Source: an uncultured Christensenellaceae bacterium
GTDB lineage: Bacteria; Bacillota; Clostridia; Christensenellales; Borkfalkiaceae
Reading direction: 5' to 3'
NCBI GenBank assembly: GCA_910586655.1
Contig: CAJUIR010000012.1
Location: 1-36,370 of the forward strand
DNA: 36,370 bases
Positions 28,703 to 36,370 of the stretch are shown one piece after another. Position numbers and translations under genes: made by a program. How positions within the stretch are numbered: the first letter of the stretch is position 1; every line of letters begins with the position of its first letter. The notes beneath the pieces are model-generated. The model was not told the DNA's origin. It saw nothing but the letters and a program-made list of their open reading frames with translations, and ran no database searches.

Positions 28703-28993
28703 ATGGAAAAACAGCATTTGGAAAGACATATCGAAGATTTATACGATATTTTTTTGAAATTGAAAACCAAACAAGAATGCAAAGCCTTTCTCGAAGACTT
28801 ATGCACATATAAAGAAGTAGAGCAAATGGCACTGCGTGCGTATGCGGCAAAACTGTTTTTGACGGGAAAGACGTATGCGGAAATTATCGAAGAAACGGAA
28901 GTGTCGAGCGCGACGCTGAGCCGCGTATCCCGTGCGATCACGCACGGAAGCGGAGGATACCGCGCGATATTGGACGAGGACGGTCATGAATGA
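28703..28993 (+). CDS. yerC: YerC/YecD-type TrpR-like transcriptional regulator (HisR-like)
   Basis: 96 residues, the family's usual size. The sequence reads as a TrpR-superfamily all-helical protein: CTYKEVEQMALRAYAAKLFLTG forms the central helices (about 34-54), and TYAEIIEETEVSSATLSRVS (about 56-75) the helix-turn-helix, ending in the family signature HGSGGYRAIL. AGAGGA at 28688-28693 lies nine bases before the ATG. The stop overlaps the hisZ start by 8 bp. Proteins of this type head histidine operons in many Firmicutes and are thought to repress them, and the palindromes over the promoter fit. DNA binding here is inferred, not shown. Confidence 0.88.
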   Translation: MEKQHLERHIEDLYDIFLKLKTKQECKAFLEDLCTYKEVEQMALRAYAAKLFLTGKTYAEIIEETEVSSATLSRVSRAITHGSGGYRAILDEDGHE

Positions 28994-30065
28994 AACTTTG
29001 GATTTTTTGAGGCGGGAAGAACGCTTATCCTTGCAGTTGAAACTGCTTTATCAATCTTACGGTTACAAGGAGTTCAAACTTTCGAGTTTCGACGAATATT
29101 CCCTTTATGCCGAAAATCAGAATTTCCTTGCGGGGCGCGACGTGATTTGCTTTCAGGCAGGAGAAAAATTGCTTGCGCTTCGTCCCGACGTGACGTTGAG
29201 TATCGCCAAAAATTATCCGCTTGTCGGCGGTTGCGCAAAATTATATTACCATGAAAAAGTGTTTCGAAAATCTTCACGCGGCGGACAGTTTACCGAGGTC
29301 AGTCAAATCGGCGTTGAGGTGATCGGAGAGGTGGATCTTGTGACCGAAGCCGAACTTTGTCACCTGATGCACCAAACGCTTTCGGCAATCGGACGCAAAT
29401 TCGTGCTCAACATTTCGCATATGGGGATCGTCAGAAAAGCCGTTGAGGCAATAAACTTGACCGAAGAGGACACGGCATTTGTGATCGAATGCGTCAGGAA
29501 TAAAAATACGCATGATTTTTTATCGTTTTGCTCGGAGAAACAAGTTGACCCCAAAGCCGTTCGTGCGGTTTCGGAATTGATTGCGCTCCCGTCTTCCCCG
29601 CAAGCGGCAAAAAACAAATTGACGGAAATCGGACAATATCTGGATATTGCGCAGGAAACGGACGAGATTTACGAAATGATCGGGTACGCGGGCGAAGCCG
29701 ATATCCAACTCGATTTCTCTCTGTACGGCGATCTCGGTTATTATAACGGCATCATCTTCAAAGGTTACGTGCAGAATATTCCGCAAGCGGTTCTTTCGGG
29801 CGGAAGATACGACAAACTACTAAATAAATTTTCGAAACCTGCGCAAGCAATCGGGTTTGCGCTGTATCTCGGAGAACTTGCGAAATATATCGACGAAGGC
29901 GCGCAGGAAGCGGACGGAGTTCTGTTATATCACGAACATAACGCGAAGTCGGCATTCCGAAAGACGCAGGCATTGCGGGCTGAGGGCAATAGGATTTTGA
30001 TGAGCCGAACTGTACCGCAGGGGTTTAACGGAAAAATATACAGCGCGGAGGACGGGGATGATTAA
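28986..30065 (+). CDS. hisZ: ATP phosphoribosyltransferase regulatory subunit HisZ
   Basis: 359 residues. It is a class II histidyl-tRNA-synthetase-like protein without synthetase function, needed to activate short-form HisG. Visible features are LRPDVTLSIAKNYP (the motif 2 region), YYHEKVFRKSS, a QIGVEVIGE segment, the YYNGIIFKGYV strand and the SGGRYDKLLNKF loop near the C-terminus. The start at ATG 28986 is preferred over an upstream in-frame ATG at 28932, because the latter would overlap yerC by 62 bp and add an unconserved N-terminus. The C-terminal anticodon-binding domain of HisRS is absent, as expected. The gene overlaps hisG by 8 bp. Confidence 0.92.
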   Translation: MNETLDFLRREERLSLQLKLLYQSYGYKEFKLSSFDEYSLYAENQNFLAGRDVICFQAGEKLLALRPDVTLSIAKNYPLVGGCAKLYYHEKVFRKSSRGGQFTEVSQIGVEVIGEVDLVTEAELCHLMHQTLSAIGRKFVLNISHMGIVRKAVEAINLTEEDTAFVIECVRNKNTHDFLSFCSEKQVDPKAVRAVSELIALPSSPQAAKNKLTEIGQYLDIAQETDEIYEMIGYAGEADIQLDFSLYGDLGYYNGIIFKGYVQNIPQAVLSGGRYDKLLNKFSKPAQAIGFALYLGELAKYIDEGAQEADGVLLYHEHNAKSAFRKTQALRAEGNRILMSRTVPQGFNGKIYSAEDGDD

Positions 30066-30672
30066 CATTGCACTTCCCAAAGGCAGGCTCGGAGAAAAGG
30101 TTTATGCTGCGCTTGCCGCCGCAGGATACGGTTGTAAAGAATACTCGCCAAACAGCCGTAAACTGATTTTCCGCGACGATCAAAACGGCGTTTCTTATTT
30201 TTGGGTGAAACCTTCCGACGTAGCGGTATACGTGGAACTCGGCGCGGCGGACGTCGGAGTTTTGGGAAAAGATTTGATCGACGAAATGCAGCCCGACGTG
30301 TACGAACTGCTGGATCTGAAACTCGGGACGTGTCGCATGTGTATTGCGGCGTTAAAAGATTTTGAGGACGATTTTGTAAAACCGCTGCGCGTTGCCACGA
30401 AATTTGTCCGAAGCGCGGAAAAATACTTTTCATCGGTCGGCAGAGAAATCGAAATCATTCATTTAAACGGTTCGATCGAACTTGCTCCCGTTCTCGGGTT
30501 ATCCGACGTGATTTTCGATCTTGTCGAAACGGGCAAAACGCTTACCGAAAACAATTTGAAAATCGTCAGGCAGGTATCGTCAATCAGCGCGCGCTTGATT
30601 GCAAACAAATCTTCGTACCAATTCGGACGAAAAGAAATCGATCGGCTGACAGAACGTTTAAAAGGAGGCTGA
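30058..30672 (+). CDS. hisG: ATP phosphoribosyltransferase, short form
   Basis: 204 residues, which marks the short HisG lacking the C-terminal regulatory domain. It catalyses the first step, ATP plus PRPP to phosphoribosyl-ATP, as a hetero-octamer with HisZ, whose gene lies directly upstream. Motifs are the N-terminal IALPKGRLG, the GAADVGVLGKDL segment and the PRPP-binding DVIFDLVETGKTL near residue 150. Its ATG overlaps the end of hisZ and its stop is one base before hisD. Confidence 0.95.
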   Translation: MINIALPKGRLGEKVYAALAAAGYGCKEYSPNSRKLIFRDDQNGVSYFWVKPSDVAVYVELGAADVGVLGKDLIDEMQPDVYELLDLKLGTCRMCIAALKDFEDDFVKPLRVATKFVRSAEKYFSSVGREIEIIHLNGSIELAPVLGLSDVIFDLVETGKTLTENNLKIVRQVSSISARLIANKSSYQFGRKEIDRLTERLKGG

Positions 30673-30673
30673 C

Positions 30674-31948
30674 ATGAAACCAATCCGCTATACGGGGCAG
30701 AGCGCCGAACAGTTATTCGGCGTACGCGACGAATCGACTTTGAATGTCGAACAGGTCGTCAAAGAGATCATTCTCGATGTCCGCGAACGCGGCGATTGCG
30801 CCCTGAAAGAATACAATGCGAAATTCGACGGATATCACGGCAACGTGTTGGAAGTGGACGATCGGGAAATCGAAGAAGCAATGCGCGTCGTATCATGCGA
30901 ATATCGTTGCATGTTGGAACGCGCGATTGAAAATATCCGAAATTTTCACACCAAACAAATGGGCGGCGGATTCGAAATCAAAACCGAAGAAACAGTTGTC
31001 GGACAGAAGATAACGCCCGTTGCAAAAGCAGGGATCTACGTGCCGGGCGGAACGGCTGCGTATCCTTCCACCGTTCTCATGACCGCCGTTCCGGCCAAGA
31101 TCGCAGGCGTAGAAGAACTTGTTATGGTAACGCCCGTAAAAGCCGATGGGAAAATAAAAGCGGAAGTTCTCGTGGCCGCAAACCTTTGCGGAGTAGACCG
31201 TATCTTTAAAATCGGCGGAGCACAGGCGATTGCCGCGCTTGCTTACGGCACGGAAACCGTTCCCAAAGTCGACAAAATCGTAGGACCCGGAAATATCTAC
31301 GTCGCAGCCGCAAAAAAAACGGTGGCGGGGGTGGTTTGCGGAATCGACTCGGTTGCGGGTCCCAGCGAAATTCTCGTGCTTGCAGATCGCGGAGCCGATC
31401 CCGTTCACGTCGCGGCGGATCTTTTGTCCCAAGCCGAACATGACGTCTGTGCTTCTGCGGTGCTTTTCACCGATTGCGAACAGACCGCACTCGATACGAT
31501 AGCCCAACTTGAAATGCAGTTAAAAAGACTTTCCCGCGGAGAGATCGCCAAGCAATCGATTCGGGATCACTGTAAGATCGTTGTCACCGAAAATCTTTAC
31601 GATGCGATCGACCTTGCCAACGAATATGCGCCTGAACATCTCGAATTGTGCGTGAACGATCCGTTTCTCTATTTGGAGCGCGTTCGGAATGCAGGCTCGG
31701 TGTTTTTGGGTTATCATACGCCCGAAGCGGTAGGGGATTATTATGCGGGAACAAATCATACGCTGCCGACGTGCGGCTCCGCCCGTTTTTCGTCGCCGCT
31801 CGGCGTAAATGATTTTATTAAAACGGTACAGTACGTCTATTATAACAAATCGGCTCTTGCTTCCGCTGCGTCGGATATTACAATGTTTGCAGGTTCCGAA
31901 GGTCTGACGGCGCATGCGGAAAGCATCAACGTGCGGGTGAAAAAATGA
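30674..31948 (+). CDS. hisD: Histidinol dehydrogenase
   Basis: 424 residues. It oxidises L-histidinol to L-histidine in two NAD-dependent steps with zinc. The predicted zinc ligands are Q253 and H256 (SQAEHDVC), D355 (AVGDYYAG) and H414 (TAHAES), and the catalytic pair is E321-H322 (YAPEHLE). These match E. coli Q259, H262, D360, H419 and E326/H327 with a constant offset of five. The IYVPGGTAAYPSTVLM segment and GTNHTLPTCG are also typical. A full AAAGGAGG site at 30661-30668 lies inside the end of hisG, suggesting strong independent translation initiation. The gene overlaps hisC by four bases. Confidence 0.97.
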   Translation: MKPIRYTGQSAEQLFGVRDESTLNVEQVVKEIILDVRERGDCALKEYNAKFDGYHGNVLEVDDREIEEAMRVVSCEYRCMLERAIENIRNFHTKQMGGGFEIKTEETVVGQKITPVAKAGIYVPGGTAAYPSTVLMTAVPAKIAGVEELVMVTPVKADGKIKAEVLVAANLCGVDRIFKIGGAQAIAALAYGTETVPKVDKIVGPGNIYVAAAKKTVAGVVCGIDSVAGPSEILVLADRGADPVHVAADLLSQAEHDVCASAVLFTDCEQTALDTIAQLEMQLKRLSRGEIAKQSIRDHCKIVVTENLYDAIDLANEYAPEHLELCVNDPFLYLERVRNAGSVFLGYHTPEAVGDYYAGTNHTLPTCGSARFSSPLGVNDFIKTVQYVYYNKSALASAASDITMFAGSEGLTAHAESINVRVKK

Positions 31949-33000
31949 GTGAATTTTTAAGCAGCAGATTAAAATCATTGCAACCGTATCTCCCGGGGGA
32001 ACAGCCTCGGGAGCGGGAGTATCTCAAATTAAACACCAACGAAAATCCTTATTATTTATCGCGCATGGCGGCGGATAATTTGGAGAAAAAAGATTTCGAG
32101 AATTTGCGTCTGTATTCCGATCCGGATTGCACCGCATTGCGTAATGAGATTGCGATGTACTACGGGATCGATGCCGAAAACGTCCTTCCGACGAACGGTT
32201 CGGACGAAGCGCTTGCCTTTTGTTTTGCGGCGTTTTGCGGACAGGGCGCGGTGTTTCCCGACGTTACTTACGGATTTTATAAAGTAATCGCAAATCTGTT
32301 GGGTATAGAATTCCGCGAAATACCGCTTTGCGAAGATTTTACGGTGAAAATCCAATCGTATTTCAACGCGGGCAAAACGATATTTCTTGCGAACCCGAAT
32401 GCTCAGACGGGGATCGGTCTTCCGTTAGAGGACATTGAAAATATTGTTGCGGAAAATCCGCGAACGGCAGTGATCGTCGATGAAGCATATATCGATTTCG
32501 GCGGCGAAAGCGCGGCGCGTTTGATTCGGAAGTACCGCAATCTTGTCGTCGTGCAAACGTTTTCGAAATCGCGCAGTTTGGCAGGCGCAAGAGTAGGATT
32601 TGCGATGGCAAATCAAGATCTGATTTCCGATTTAAAGCGCGTAAAAGATTCTTTTAACCCTTACAACGTCAATTCCGTTTCGGCAAAACTTGCCCTTAGC
32701 GCTTTGCGGGACGATGCGTATTTTAAAAAGTGTACCGCTAAAATCATTGCGACGCGTGACCGTTTGGTACGGGGATTACAGTCGCTCGGGTTCTGCGTAC
32801 TCCCGTCTGCGGCAAATTTTGTACTTGCGGAGCATGCAACAACGGACGGGGAAACGCTGTATCGGAACCTGAAATCGCGCGGAATTTTAGTCAGACATTT
32901 TTCCGACGAGCGGATCCGGAATTTTATCCGGATCACCGTTGGAACGGACGCGCAAACGGAAATTTTATTGAAAACATTAAAGGAACTGACGGCAATATGA
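31945..33000 (+). CDS. hisC: Histidinol-phosphate aminotransferase
   Basis: 351 residues, a fold-type I PLP enzyme that makes histidinol phosphate from imidazole-acetol phosphate and glutamate. K208 in QTFSKSRSLAG is the expected Schiff-base lysine; LNTNENPY at the N-terminus, NGSDEAL, ANPNAQTG and DEAYIDFGG are family motifs. It starts in an ATGA overlap with the hisD stop and ends overlapping hisB, so translational coupling is likely. Confidence 0.95.
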   Translation: MSEFLSSRLKSLQPYLPGEQPREREYLKLNTNENPYYLSRMAADNLEKKDFENLRLYSDPDCTALRNEIAMYYGIDAENVLPTNGSDEALAFCFAAFCGQGAVFPDVTYGFYKVIANLLGIEFREIPLCEDFTVKIQSYFNAGKTIFLANPNAQTGIGLPLEDIENIVAENPRTAVIVDEAYIDFGGESAARLIRKYRNLVVVQTFSKSRSLAGARVGFAMANQDLISDLKRVKDSFNPYNVNSVSAKLALSALRDDAYFKKCTAKIIATRDRLVRGLQSLGFCVLPSAANFVLAEHATTDGETLYRNLKSRGILVRHFSDERIRNFIRITVGTDAQTEILLKTLKELTAI

Positions 33001-33611
33001 GAAAAGCGGAAATCATCAGAACAACAAAGGAAACCGATCTTCGTCTTGCGCTTGATTTGGAGGGCGGAGAGTATAGAATCGATACGGGATGCGGTTTTTT
33101 AAATCACATGCTCGAACTGTTCGCCGCTCATTCGGGTTTCGGCTTACAGGTAACGTGTCAAGGCGATACCGACGTGGATTTTCACCACACAGTCGAGGAT
33201 ACGGGAATCGCATTAGGGCAGGCGGTGAGGATCGCACTCGGCGATAAAAGGGGGATCGTACGTTACGGCGAAGTCATGCTTCCTATGGACGAAACATTGA
33301 TCCTCTGCGCGCTCGATATCAGCGGCAGGGGGTACCTCAACTTCGACGTGGAACTGCCCGCGGCAAAAGTTTTAGATGGCGAAGACGAAGTTTGTATAAA
33401 AAAAGTGGGACTGTTTGATACCGAACTCATTGAGGAATTTTTTCAGGCATTTACGAGAGAGGCAGCCGTTACATTGCATTTCAGAAAATTGTACGGTAAA
33501 AATACACATCACATCATCGAGGGTGTGTTTAAGGCGTTTGCGAGAGTGATGAAAGCGGCTGTGAGAATCGAAGGCGATCGGGTTCCGTCGAGCAAGGGGA
33601 CGCTCTCATGA
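32997..33611 (+). CDS. hisB: Imidazoleglycerol-phosphate dehydratase
   Basis: 204 residues, the monofunctional form without a HAD phosphatase domain, which fits the separate PHP phosphatase upstream. Manganese-binding motifs of the two half-repeats are visible: FLNHMLELFAAHSGF and HHTVEDTG (H63-H64) in the first half, and a second set around KNTHHIIEGVFKAFAR. It starts in an ATGA overlap with the hisC stop, and its stop overlaps the hisH start. Confidence 0.96.
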   Translation: MRKAEIIRTTKETDLRLALDLEGGEYRIDTGCGFLNHMLELFAAHSGFGLQVTCQGDTDVDFHHTVEDTGIALGQAVRIALGDKRGIVRYGEVMLPMDETLILCALDISGRGYLNFDVELPAAKVLDGEDEVCIKKVGLFDTELIEEFFQAFTREAAVTLHFRKLYGKNTHHIIEGVFKAFARVMKAAVRIEGDRVPSSKGTLS

Positions 33612-34225
33612 CGGGTATTATCGACTACGGTTGCGGAAATCTTTTTTCGCTGAAAAGTTCGCTCCGCCGTCTGGGGGAAAACGTCCGCTTGATTGCGCGG
33701 AAAGAAGATCTTGCGGCATGCGACAGAATGATATTGCCCGGTGTGGGCGCGTTCGGTAACGCCGCCCGAATTTTAAAACAATGCGGCATGGATGATGCGA
33801 TCATTGAATGGAGCCGAAAGGGAATGCCGCTGCTCGGCATCTGTCTTGGAATGCAACTATTGTTTGATAAGAGTTACGAATTCGGCGAATATAACGGGCT
33901 TTCGTTGTTGCACGGCGAGGTGGCGCCTCTTTCCGCCGAAGCGGCGGTGGTTGCTGCAAATTTAAAAATTCCTCACATCGGCTGGAACAGTCTCCGCTTT
34001 CCGAGTAAAAGCAAATTGTTCCGAAACGTCGGCGAAGAAGAATACGTCTATTTCGTGCATTCCTATCATGCGAAACATTGTAACGAAAATTTGCTTGCTA
34101 CCGTAACTTACGGAGAAGAGATCTGTGCGGCGGCGGGTAAGGGGAATGTGTTCGGCACGCAGTTTCATCCCGAAAAAAGCGGAGATACGGGAATGCGCAT
34201 TCTGGAAGCGTTTTTGGAGATTTAA
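33608..34225 (+). CDS. hisH: Imidazole glycerol phosphate synthase, glutaminase subunit
   Basis: 205 residues, a class I glutamine amidotransferase that supplies ammonia to HisF. The triad is C79 (GICLGMQ), H187 and E189 (QFHPEKS). The N-terminal IIDYGCGNLFS and LPGVGAFG, and the mid-chain PHIGWN, are typical. It starts within the hisB stop and ends one base before hisA. Confidence 0.96.
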   Translation: MTGIIDYGCGNLFSLKSSLRRLGENVRLIARKEDLAACDRMILPGVGAFGNAARILKQCGMDDAIIEWSRKGMPLLGICLGMQLLFDKSYEFGEYNGLSLLHGEVAPLSAEAAVVAANLKIPHIGWNSLRFPSKSKLFRNVGEEEYVYFVHSYHAKHCNENLLATVTYGEEICAAAGKGNVFGTQFHPEKSGDTGMRILEAFLEI

Positions 34226-34226
34226 T

Positions 34227-34943
34227 ATGCTGATATACCCTGCTATCGATATCATGAACGGGAAGGTTGTGCGTCTCTACCAAGGCGATTACGGAAAGGT
34301 CAAACAATATGCGCCGACTTGTCTGGAAGCCGCGCAAGATTTTGCAAGCCAAGGCGCAAAATATCTGCATGCAGTCGATCTGGACGGCGCGAAAGCGGGA
34401 AGAGCGGTAAACGCCTGTACGGTAAAGGAGATCATTGCGAAAACCGCTCTTAAACTCGAAATCGGCGGCGGAATCCGCAGCGAACGTCAAATTGCAGAGT
34501 ATCTCGAAGCGGGCGCGCAGAGGGTGGTGCTCGGAACGATCGCAGTGCGCGACTTCGGTTTTGTCAGGGAAATGGCAAAAAAATATCCCGATCGCATTGC
34601 CGTCGGCGTCGATGCGCGGAACGGCAGAGTCGCTGTTTCGGGATGGCGGGAAACGACCGAAATCGACTCGCTTGCATTTTGTAAACAGTTGGCGGAAGCA
34701 GGCGTCGAAAATATTATTTATACCGATATTTCAAGGGACGGAACGCTGTCGGGGGCCGATCCCGAAATCTATCGAAAACTGGTTCAGATTAAAGGGTTCA
34801 AGGTATCCGCGTCGGGCGGGATCACGACTTTGGAAGAAATCGATTGTTTAAAAACGATGGGCGTACATGCGGCAGTACTCGGCAAAGCCGTTTACGAAGG
34901 CAGGCTGTCGCTTGCGGAAGCGGTGCGCCGCGCGGAGGAATAA
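34227..34943 (+). CDS. hisA: ProFAR isomerase (1-(5-phosphoribosyl)-5-[(5-phosphoribosylamino)methylideneamino]imidazole-4-carboxamide isomerase)
   Basis: 238 residues, a (beta/alpha)8 barrel performing the Amadori rearrangement. The catalytic pair D8 (YPAID) and D129 (VGVDARNG) is in place, with GGGIR and ASGGI phosphate-binding loops. The start is ATG 34227: the frame stays open upstream to 34125, but the conserved IYPAIDI begins here, GGAGA at 34216-34220 lies six bases before, and the longer version would run deep into hisH. Confidence 0.96.
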   Translation: MLIYPAIDIMNGKVVRLYQGDYGKVKQYAPTCLEAAQDFASQGAKYLHAVDLDGAKAGRAVNACTVKEIIAKTALKLEIGGGIRSERQIAEYLEAGAQRVVLGTIAVRDFGFVREMAKKYPDRIAVGVDARNGRVAVSGWRETTEIDSLAFCKQLAEAGVENIIYTDISRDGTLSGADPEIYRKLVQIKGFKVSASGGITTLEEIDCLKTMGVHAAVLGKAVYEGRLSLAEAVRRAEE

Positions 34944-35699
34944 ATGCTGGCAAAACGAATCATTCCGTGTCTTGACGTAAAGGACGGGCGCGTGGTAAAA
35001 GGAAAAAATTTTCAGAATATTTCCGACGTGGACGATCCGGTCGCGCTCGCAAAATATTATTCGGAGAACGGCGCGGACGAACTCGTTTTTTACGATATTA
35101 CGGCAAGCCGCGAACAGCGCGCGCTGTTCTGCGAGATTCTGAAAAACCTTGCCCAAAACGTGTTTATTCCGCTTACCGTCGGCGGCGGGATCAATTCGCT
35201 TTCCGATTTCGACAGGGTTTTAAAATGCGGCGCCGATAAGGTCAGCGTCAACTCGGGTGCGATCGCTTCGCCTTCTCTTATCCGCGAGGCGTCGGAATTG
35301 TACGGCAGCCAATGCGTGGTGCTTTCCATCGACGTCAAGCGGGTGAACGGCATATTTACCGTCTTTTCTCATGGCGGCAGCGTCGATACGGGAATGGATG
35401 CGGTTGCATGGGCGAAGTTCGGGGCCGAGAACGGTGCGGGCGAAATCGTGCTCAACAGCATCGATACCGACGGCGTAAGAAGTGGTTTTGATTTGGAACT
35501 GTTGAATGCTGTTACAGGCGCGGTTAACGTTCCGGTCGTTGCAAGCGGCGGCGCGGGTGCGATCGAAGATTTTATCCGTCTGTTTACCCTGACGGATGCA
35601 GACGCGGGGCTGGGGGCTTCGGTATTCCATTTTAATCAGTTCGGGATCGCACAACTGAAAAGGGCATTGAAAGATCACGGGATCGAGGTGAGGATATGA
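34944..35699 (+). CDS. hisF: Imidazole glycerol phosphate synthase, cyclase subunit
   Basis: 251 residues, the barrel subunit that joins ammonia from HisH to PRFAR. The catalytic D11 (IIPCLDVKDGRVVKG) and D130 (LSIDVKR) are present, with the VGGGI and ASGGAG phosphate loops. The ATG follows the hisA stop directly, with GGAGGAA at 34934-34940 as ribosome site. It overlaps hisI by four bases. Confidence 0.97.
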   Translation: MLAKRIIPCLDVKDGRVVKGKNFQNISDVDDPVALAKYYSENGADELVFYDITASREQRALFCEILKNLAQNVFIPLTVGGGINSLSDFDRVLKCGADKVSVNSGAIASPSLIREASELYGSQCVVLSIDVKRVNGIFTVFSHGGSVDTGMDAVAWAKFGAENGAGEIVLNSIDTDGVRSGFDLELLNAVTGAVNVPVVASGGAGAIEDFIRLFTLTDADAGLGASVFHFNQFGIAQLKRALKDHGIEVRI

Positions 35700-36103
35700 T
35701 TGAAATTTCGCAATTAAAATTCGACGGGCAGGGGCTGATTCCCGCCGTCGTCACCGATTTTTACAGCAAAAAAGTTTTGACGGTGGCGTATATGAACGCC
35801 GAGAGTCTGCAAATTACGCTGAGGGAAGGGAAGACGTGTTTTTATTCGCGTTCGAGAAGTATGCTTTGGCGCAAGGGAGAAACCTCCGGAAACGTTCAAG
35901 AGGTCGTTTCTATCAAAACCGATTGCGACAGAGATGCGCTATGGATTGAAGTAATCAAAGCAGGTCCCGCCTGTCATCTGGGTACGGACAGTTGTTTTAA
36001 CGAAGAAGTGTTTCGATCGGAAACAGGGAAAGATTTTTCGCTCGGTCGATTGTACGAATTGATTTCCGCCAGAAGCGAATTGTACGAACACACGTCAAAG
36101 TGA
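35696..36103 (+). CDS. hisI: Phosphoribosyl-AMP cyclohydrolase, with a HisE-like stub
   Basis: 135 residues. It opens the purine ring of phosphoribosyl-AMP. Conserved motifs are VLTVAYMN, TCFYSRSRSMLWRKGETSGN (W58 onward), the metal-binding DCDRDALW and ACHLGTDSCF. After the cyclohydrolase core (about 110 residues) it continues with FSLGRLYELISARSE, which resembles the linker and first helix of a fused HisE domain, and then stops. No HisE continuation is visible in the frames after 36103. The protein is therefore longer than stand-alone HisI but about 70 residues short of HisIE. It is the last his gene of the operon. Confidence 0.93.
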   Translation: MIEISQLKFDGQGLIPAVVTDFYSKKVLTVAYMNAESLQITLREGKTCFYSRSRSMLWRKGETSGNVQEVVSIKTDCDRDALWIEVIKAGPACHLGTDSCFNEEVFRSETGKDFSLGRLYELISARSELYEHTSK

Positions 36104-36160
36104 GTTCGTACTTTTCCTTTTATATGAATGTTTTGGCGTGAGAATACCCATTAAAAATAT

Positions 36161-36224
36161 ATTGCCTAAACCGCCAATTCCTACGGCGTGGCAAACGCAA
36201 AAGCGTGATGAACAAGGCAATTTT
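36161..36224 (+). terminator. Branched stem-loop ending in TTTT, possible his operon terminator
   Basis: An outer stem ATTGCCT (36161-36167) / AGGCAAT (36215-36221) encloses two hairpins, CGCC/GGCG (36172-36188) and ACGC-AAAA-GCGT (36195-36206), followed by TTTA. It is the best termination candidate directly after hisI, but the layout is unusual. Confidence 0.35.
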
Positions 36225-36238
36225 ACCAAATAAAACAA

Positions 36239-36270
36239 AAGGCACTTCGGAAAACATCTCGGAGTGCCTT
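36239..36270. terminator. Hairpin AAGGCACT...AGTGCCTT, better placed as a minus-strand terminator
   Basis: An 8-bp perfect stem, extendable to 12 bp with two G-T pairs, and an 8-base loop. On the + strand it is followed only by ACGGTTTGCTTG. Read on the minus strand it is followed by TTTTGTTTTATTT, a good termination tract. No minus-strand gene is visible to the right within the window. Confidence 0.5.
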
Positions 36271-36279
36271 ACGGTTTGC

Positions 36280-36308
36280 TTGATTAAATATTTTGTTTTT
36301 GCTATAAT
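36280..36308 (+). promoter_or_regulatory. Promoter TTGATT-17-TATAAT
   Basis: The -35 is at 36280-36285 and the perfect -10 at 36303-36308. It serves the gene starting at 36345. Confidence 0.8.
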
Positions 36309-36344
36309 GATTGTACGATAAACAGTAATTTAGCGGAGAAAATT

Positions 36345-36370
36345 ATGAATAGATGTCCGTGGTGTCTTAT
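36345..36370 (+). CDS. Start of a gene, possibly DNA-3-methyladenine glycosylase I (3' partial)
   Basis: Only MNRCPWCL and a partial codon are visible. GGAG at 36335-36338 lies six bases before the ATG, and a good promoter lies upstream, so the start is credible. An N-terminal RCxWC is typical of Tag-type DNA glycosylases, where the cysteines bind zinc, but it also fits other zinc-ribbon proteins. Eight residues are too few to decide. Confidence 0.45.

Larger units (their letters stand above)
36104..36279. other. Intergenic region with hairpins downstream of hisI
   Basis: No gene is visible. It contains a branched set of inverted repeats at 36161-36224 and a separate 12-bp hairpin at 36239-36270. 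A clear T-run terminator for the his operon on the + strand is not present. Confidence 0.5.

Noticed and set aside
34125..34226. Extended hisA start inside hisH
   Set aside because: The extra 34 residues are Arg-rich out-of-frame hisH sequence. The conserved N-terminus begins at 34227 with a ribosome site.
36104..36240. Frameshifted remainder of HisE after hisI
   Set aside because: I read the three forward frames and found no HisE motif (such as the KxGEEAxE helix), and the stretch is interrupted by stops.
1..36370. tRNA or rRNA genes, insertion sequences, phage or plasmid genes
   Set aside because: I saw no tRNA-like cloverleaf with CCA end, no rRNA sequence, no transposase or integrase motif and no terminal inverted repeats. 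This was by reading only; a tRNAscan and a transposase search would settle it.

Overview
This window looks like chromosomal DNA from a Gram-positive, low-to-mid GC bacterium of the Firmicutes/Clostridia type, probably uncultured. The signs are sigma-A style promoters, AGGAGG-type ribosome sites, a short-form HisG paired with HisZ, a YerC/TrpR-like regulator heading the his operon, and surface proteins with Gram-positive architecture (dockerin-like, cadherin-like beta-sandwich and MBG modules, no outer-membrane features). I cannot name the species. Every gene I can support lies on the + strand.

Region 1 (2-26510) is a surface-protein operon of three genes. The first is the 3' part of a giant gene (over 6,900 codons inside the window, start not included). 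It carries seven parallel beta-helix supermodules, then about fifteen MBG-type modules alternating with Ig-like modules, and ends in an X-module plus dockerin-like domain. The second encodes an 802-residue secreted protein with a cohesin-like N-terminal domain, beta-sandwich modules and the same C-terminal X-dockerin-like module. The third encodes a 1089-residue protein with the same kind of cohesin-like N-terminal domain, about seven cadherin-like modules, a transmembrane helix and a Pro/Gln-rich cytoplasmic tail. Read together, these could be an anchor (third protein), an adaptor (second) and a giant fibre or adhesin (first) held by cohesin-dockerin-type contacts, in place of sortase anchoring. 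The domain architecture is read from the sequence; the assembly model is inference. The operon closes with a strong terminator at 26581-26613.

Region 2 (26614-27779) holds one monocistronic gene with its own consensus promoter, encoding a two-helix membrane protein with a possible bacterial PH-like domain. A structured, gene-free stretch follows, with a 12-bp-stem terminator.

Region 3 (27741-36103) is histidine biosynthesis. A PHP-type histidinol-phosphatase gene has a promoter so close to its ATG that the mRNA should be nearly leaderless. A second promoter overlapping palindromes then drives yerC/hisR-hisZ-hisG-hisD-hisC-hisB-hisH-hisA-hisF-hisI, with start/stop overlaps or very short gaps throughout. 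Every pathway enzyme is present except phosphoribosyl-ATP pyrophosphatase (HisE): HisI ends just where a fused HisE domain would begin.

Region 4 (36104-36370) contains hairpins, a good promoter and the first nine codons of another gene, possibly DNA-3-methyladenine glycosylase I.
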